DNA from: Acanthococcus lagerstroemiae
Taxonomy: Eukaryota > Arthropoda > Insecta > Hemiptera > Eriococcidae
NCBI GenBank assembly: GCA_031841125.1
Contig: CM063108.1
Location: 67,676,344 to 67,740,343, forward strand
Length of the DNA: 64,000 nt
Direction: 5' to 3'
Below, one piece after another: positions 51,101 through 57,100 of this stretch; the first letter of the stretch is position 1; each line of letters opens with the position of its first letter. The translations under genes were made by a program, and so were the position numbers. Under the pieces are notes generated by a model. The model was not told the origin of the DNA and made no database searches. It worked only from the letters and a program-made list of their open reading frames with translations.

Positions 51101-54100
51101 CTCGAAGCCGGCGCCTTTTGAATTCAACAAAAGAAAAATCGTCGTACACGGAGACGTTATTTTTAATGCTCGGAAAACCTTGCGAATTTTCACAAGGAAA
51201 GTCAAGCCACTCCCTCATTTCTGTCCACGATTACTTCAAACTCGGAGGACTGTAAATTCTTCAACGGTACTACATAGCAGGGTACATAATTGCATTTGAG
51301 TAGGCAGTTTCGTGACCAGAAAGCATGTATGCCACCGGTAACATCAGCAGAATAAAAATATATGAACAAGTGGTAATTTTGGAACAGATAAATAAGACAA
51401 TTATAAATAAGATAACTTTGCCCTTGAGGACACTAAATTCCTGGCTAACCGTTAATTAAAACGGATGTAAACTGTAATTTAGGATTTAAAATGTTTCAAT
51501 TTCTTTATAGTTTGTCAGCGATTTAGGTAAATACGTAGGCATGATTTTGCGATAAAGCAGAATTTTCATTTTAAAATTCCACCTTGACCTTTAAGTCTGG
51601 ACAGCGCTCAATAGGAGAAGCTGCTGTGTTACTTCAATTGCGATAATCGATGACATTGGTGGAAAATTAAGCAGAAAAACTTCGTTCTTCGCGGTGATTA
51701 TAGTGGACCATTTTCATGCTCAAGGATGTCATTTAGGTTGCACAGTAATTGTTCGTTATAAAGACTCAAATCTGACGAAATACGATGTAGATACCTCTGT
51801 AATCTGGTGAATACCTCCTGGTGACGGGACCGAAAGTTACGATGAAATAAATGCAAACAAGGTATTTATTTTGACTTTGACAGATACTCAAAAACCACGT
51901 CTCGCTCATAGGTAATTTGACTGGAAGGCTCGGGAAACGTAATACCACAAATATTCTGCAAACAAAACAAAATTTTGGGCCGAGCGCAGGGCCTGCGAGA
52001 ATAAGAATGTTCGTCGGGGGCGTAATGCCCATTAAAATTCCTCAACATTTTACTGAAACCAAAAGGGTCGTCCACTTCCCCAATTTTACCGACTGGCTAC
52101 TCGATTTTGCTGAAAATTTCCCGAAAATGCCAACTTGGAAAAACTATTGGCTAGCGTCATCCTCCCCCTCCGTTATATCGACGACGTGACAAATACAGTT
52201 TTCACAACGCCGACTGAAATTCACAACGAAATATGTTAAGGGTCATTCCAAATTAAATTGTCCGAAGTCCAGACTGAACTGGATAAGATTTTTTCCCGTT
52301 CATATTCACACTAAATATTCATTACACAAAATAAAAAGATTCTTATTTTTCTTTTCGCTGTGAAAGCATTTTTTAAATATAGTTTTTTCAACTTTTGTAA
52401 TGATAATTTTCAACTTCCCAGCGTATTCCTTTTTACAAGAAAGAGTTTACGTGATTGCTGGCGAAGTAGAAAGGACAGGGTAAACATTTTAGAAACTATG
52501 GATACAGGATGGCTAAGAGAATCCAAAACTGCAACGCCTAAATATGTTTATTCATACACGTACAATGAACCTATACAGGGTTGCTATGAACCCTCTTTCC
52601 ACGGAACGTAGGCAACCTATCTAAACAATATGTAGATATGTTTGCATACTCTACTTTCGAAGGGATTACGGTACGGTCAAATTTCGAAAAGTAGTTTTCT
52701 ATCTTGAATTATTTTTCTTCTCACGGCTGAAGATAGACAGGAAAATGGTACCAGTAGAGGTAACCACAGAAAAAAAAAATGGTCGGAATCGGTTCAAGTG
52801 TTCATGAAATCAATTTTAGTAACAAATTGTATCAGAAAATTTTCACATTTTTTCAATTTTCCGAGAAACTTGCCTTCTAAAGCTACTGTCTTTTTATTTG
52901 CAATAGTTTGTACATTAAATGTCGAATAAAACACGTCATTAACAACTGTCTTGCATCTGGATTAGAACTCAGGGGCGGCGTGAGGATAAGGCGAGCGAGG
53001 CGGTTGCCTCGGCCTCCCGGATTTTTGGAGCTGCTTTTGTCTAAAAAAAAAAGATTACTAGCGCGGAGCCCTTCTACCGGCAACTCGCGATCAAATTTTT
53101 TACTGCTATCAATGTTCTTAAGTTTTGCATGGAGTGGCGCGGCTGTACCGAGTGAATACTAAGTCGAACTCCGGAGTTCAGACCTCCCCTAAAATCTTCT
53201 CTAGTCACTGTGCGGTGAAAAAATATGAGCTCTAGCCTTGTAGGTTATAGCCTAGCTCTTGCGCTCGAAAATAATAATTTTTTTAAAGATGCCCAATTGT
53301 CCAATTTCCTAGATCGTTCTGTTTTTGGTTTTTCGATTTCGTCAATTTTCTCGCCTTCTACGCACATATTAAAAGAAATAATAAATACTAGGGGGCTTCG
53401 CCCCCTGGCCGCTTTGCGGTCCAACCCTCCACCGTCACCAGCTTCGCTCGTGCCGGCCTTGCTCGGCGCTTCGCGCCTCGTCCAACCACCACAGTCCTCA
53501 GTGTTTGGTCTAAAACGTTTGTTTCTGAATTGAGGTTTGCTTTGGACTACTTTTGTGTCAATCTTCCACCACGACCCCCTCGTCCACCACGGTCGTTCTC
53601 CGCCTCCACGGTCACACTTCAACAGTCGCAGCCCTCCTCAGACACGAACTCCTCCCTCACAACGGCCATAATCTACCAGAAGCTTCGATGCCCACCCCAT
53701 GGTCTTTTACTTCCGCAGTATCCCCCCCCGCGAACGCTTCCCTCTCCCTTGGACTTCCTCCTCACCTCTACAATCATCGACCACCACAACCGACCTCCCA
53801 TAATCTTCAAGATCACAAGTCGTTGCAGGTTGCCTACCCGGCCCCTTAATTACTCAATTTTCTAGGGGTAGCGGTTGTGGAGTAAGCTCCTGAAGAGGGA
53901 GGAGAGCCCTTGGAAAATTGCAGGGGGCTACTTTCAAGGATATAATCTGTTCTAACATAGAAGATCTCCAAATTTTAAGACATAACTCCCCCCTCCGCCA
54001 TCCTAACTTAAAACCGCACTGCGGGTTGCCTACCTAAAAATTAGAAAAATTGCAGGGACAGATCAGCTACTTTCAAGGACATAATCTGTTCTAACATAAA

Positions 54101-57100
54101 AGATCTCCAAGTTTTAAGACATAACTGACATAATAAGACATAAAAAGACATAAAATGACATAATTACCCATAATCTTCAAGATCACAAGTCGCTGAAGGT
54201 TGCCTACGCTATCCCTTAATTGCTTAATTTTCCAGGGGTAGCCGACCCTCAGGAGGGGGTTCATGGTTGAGAAGGCAGCTCCTGATGGGGGAAGAGGGCC
54301 CCTGTAGGGGCGTGGGCTGTGGACGGAGATGAAGTCCCTGGGTGGGGTGGGAGTAAGAGGACCTGGTGGAGGAGAAGGTGCTTGGTGAGAGAGGGGACCT
54401 CGGAGAGAAATGGCCGTTGTGCGGGAGAGGCTGGTGGCGGGGTAGGGTCTTAAGGGAGAAGGACTCTCGGGGAGGGGTGGTCATGGTTGTGAGAGCTCCT
54501 GGGTGGATGGTCAGGGATCCTCAAGGGGGTTGGAGGGCCATAGTGAGGACAGGGGCTCTGAAAGGAGATGAAGCCCGGGGGTAGTGGTGGGTGAGAGGTC
54601 CTTGTGGCGGAGGAAATCCTTGGTAGGAGAGGTTGGCCATTGAGGAATGAGGAGGTAGTGGTGGGTGAGGATCCTAGAGGGGCAGTAAAATTTTGCTAGA
54701 TAAAGGCCCGGGGGTGTAAGAGGTACTCATGGTAGAGGAGGAGCTCCTAAAGGGGAGGAAAACCACGATGGTGGCGGGGACTGTAAAGGGACATTAAGGC
54801 CCCGAGTGGGGAGGGGGTAATAGTGAGGAAGGGGTCCTGGTGGAGGAGGAAGTTCTTGGTGAGAGAGGCGGCCGGGAAGGCGAATTAAGGCAATGGTGCC
54901 GAAGGTTCTGGTCCCGGAGAAGGGGTCTTGAGCGGGATGGGTGATCATGGTGGTGGAAGCTCCTGGTTGGAGGACTAGGGGATCTTCGAGGTGGTTGAGC
55001 GAGGAGGCCGAAGGGTGATAGAGCCGCGGAAGGGAACGCTGTGGAGAGGGACTATGGCCGCCATTTAGAGGGAGTAGAGACCGCGGAACGCCTACCCTGC
55101 CCCACTAATTACTTATTTCTCCATGGGTAGCCTACCCCTAGGAGGTGGTTCATGGTGGAGGGAGCTCCAGAATGAGAAGGAGATCCATGGGTGGCGTGGC
55201 CTCAGGAGGGGGATAAATGCCCTGGGTGGTGTGGGGCGTAACGGTGAGTAAGAGGTCCTGATGGAGGAGGAAGTCCTTGGTGAGAGAGGTGGCCGGGAAG
55301 GCGAATGAAGGCCATAGTGCGGAAGGTTCTGGTCCCGAGCAGGTGGTCTTGAAGGGAAGGGTTCTCGTGGGAGAGGGTTGGTTATGGTGGTGGAAGCTCC
55401 TGGTTGGAGGATCAGGGGATCTTCGTGGTGGTTGAGCGAGGAGGCCGTAGGGTGATGGAGCCGCAGAAGGGGAATGCTGTAGAGAGGGACTAAGGCCGCC
55501 ATTGGGGAGGTTGTAGTGATGGGTGAAGAGGTCTTGGTGGGTGTGGTACGTGAACGAAAATGAAGGCCACAGTTGTGTGGGGTGGTCGAAGGACGTGGCC
55601 CTAATGGAGGGCACTCGTGGTGGAAGAGGGTGATCAGGGGAGACTAGGTGGAGGACTATGGCCATTGTGGGGGAGGAGTTTGTGGCTGAGGAGGGTTGCG
55701 ACTGTTGAGGTGTGACCATGGAGGCGGAGAGCAACCATGGTCAACGACGGGGTCGTGGTGGAGGAGGAGGAGGCTCGTAATGAAGAAAGGATGGATGGGA
55801 GTTCATGGTGGAAGATTGAGGACCGCTGATAGTGGGAGAGCAAAAGAAGCACAAAGCAAATCTCAACTCAGGAACAAAAGTTTCAGACCAAACACTGAGG
55901 ACTGTGACGGCGGGGGGATTGGGCCGCGAAGCGGCCAGGGGGCGAACCCCCCTAGTATTCATCAATAATAAACATCCTACAAAACTATGAACTATGACAG
56001 AATCGTCATCCATATTACCACTTGATAACGTCTTACCGTCTTAGTACTGAAGTGCGATCGTTGAAACGTTCTAAAAAGTGTTACGAGCGCTATTTGGTGT
56101 TACGCTGTTGTGATGTCGTTCCTTGAAAAGTGTTACCAGTGTTAAGCGGTGTTATGCCTCGTTACGAGTGTTAAGATAGCGCGGATAACTACGAGATAGA
56201 AGCTGCTCGGGACCAGCTACTATCGAGTGTTATGTGGTGTTACGATGTTATCAACCGTTGTAAGTGTTGTCCTTTTTGGCTTTTTACTCTGTGCTGCTTT
56301 ATTGACATCCGACATAATAACACCTTCCGTAATCTTCAAAGTTCCAATTCTTACCCTCGTTCGTTTGGTAATTGCACTTCTCCTCCCTTCTGTCAAGTGA
56401 GGAGCCAACACATTGAAAATCACTTCGAAGATTTCTTTCGTTACACGAAACATTGACCGGAATTCCACATCCGGAACTTCGAAGTTTTTATTCTCCTCAC
56501 GTATGTTGGCTCGTCGCATTCTTAAACCTCGCCGGAGTGCAATGTGGTTGTTTTCCACTATCTCATCATGAACTGCTGCAAAATTTAGATCAACCAACTG
56601 AATAGCATTCATATTTTTATTTTATCGAACAGACAAAATTGAAAATCACCGCACTAGAAAATTGGAGAAGTTAAAAAGTCGTAGTGATAATAACTAACTG
56701 ATAAGGAATTACAGCCTCGGAAGATTTGGTAACACCGAAATTCAACAGTATTCAACGATATCAACTTTCATAACTTCGATTAACGCGGCCAATTTAATCC
56801 CCGTGGTAACACCCGTAACACCAAATAGCGCTCCTAACACTTTTCAAGGATCGCGCTTCTGAACAACTTGAAGAATAAAAAAAAAGCGATCGTAATAGGG
56901 TCTAGCCATCTAGCCGACCCTAAAAATTATACTTTTTACGATCTTTCCAAGGATACTAATAACTTATTTTGTCGACAAATGTCGGTTGGTTCTGTTGCAC
57001 TTAACCACACCAATTATTCACACTAGAGGGACAGGCGCGTCGTTTTCGTCGCTTATGCGCGTTTTGATAAGCGTTAAACGCTACAGGGCTACAGCTGTTT

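Larger units (their letters stand above)
53384..55959. mobile_element. Large foldback element with hairpin termini
   Basis: 2.6 kb bounded by inverted ends AATACTAGGGGG...CCCCCCTAGTATT. Each end carries two small hairpins: GGGGGCTTCGCCCCC and GGCCGCTTTGCGGTCC on the left, GGCCGCGAAGCGGCC and GGGGGCGAACCCCCC on the right. The inverted arms extend ~350-400 bases (CAGTCCTCAGTGTTTGGTCT, CCACGGTCACACTTCAACAG and ACAACGGCCATA have complements in 55590-55900). The interior is strand-asymmetric: pyrimidine-rich on + up to ~53870, purine-rich on + from ~54230 to 55760. The proline/arginine-rich ORFs on either strand follow from that composition and carry no recognised domain. No transposase and no clear target duplication. 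Confidence 0.75.

Noticed and set aside
52970..53050. CAGGGGCGGCGTGAGG as another hAT-type end.
   Set aside because: It looks like a left terminus but no matching right end or target duplication was found before the foldback element; probably a fragment.
54224..55734. Long proline/serine-rich ORFs (up to 194 codons) on the minus strand.
   Set aside because: Low-complexity translation of a pyrimidine-rich strand inside a foldback element; overlapping ORFs exist in other frames and no domain is recognisable.
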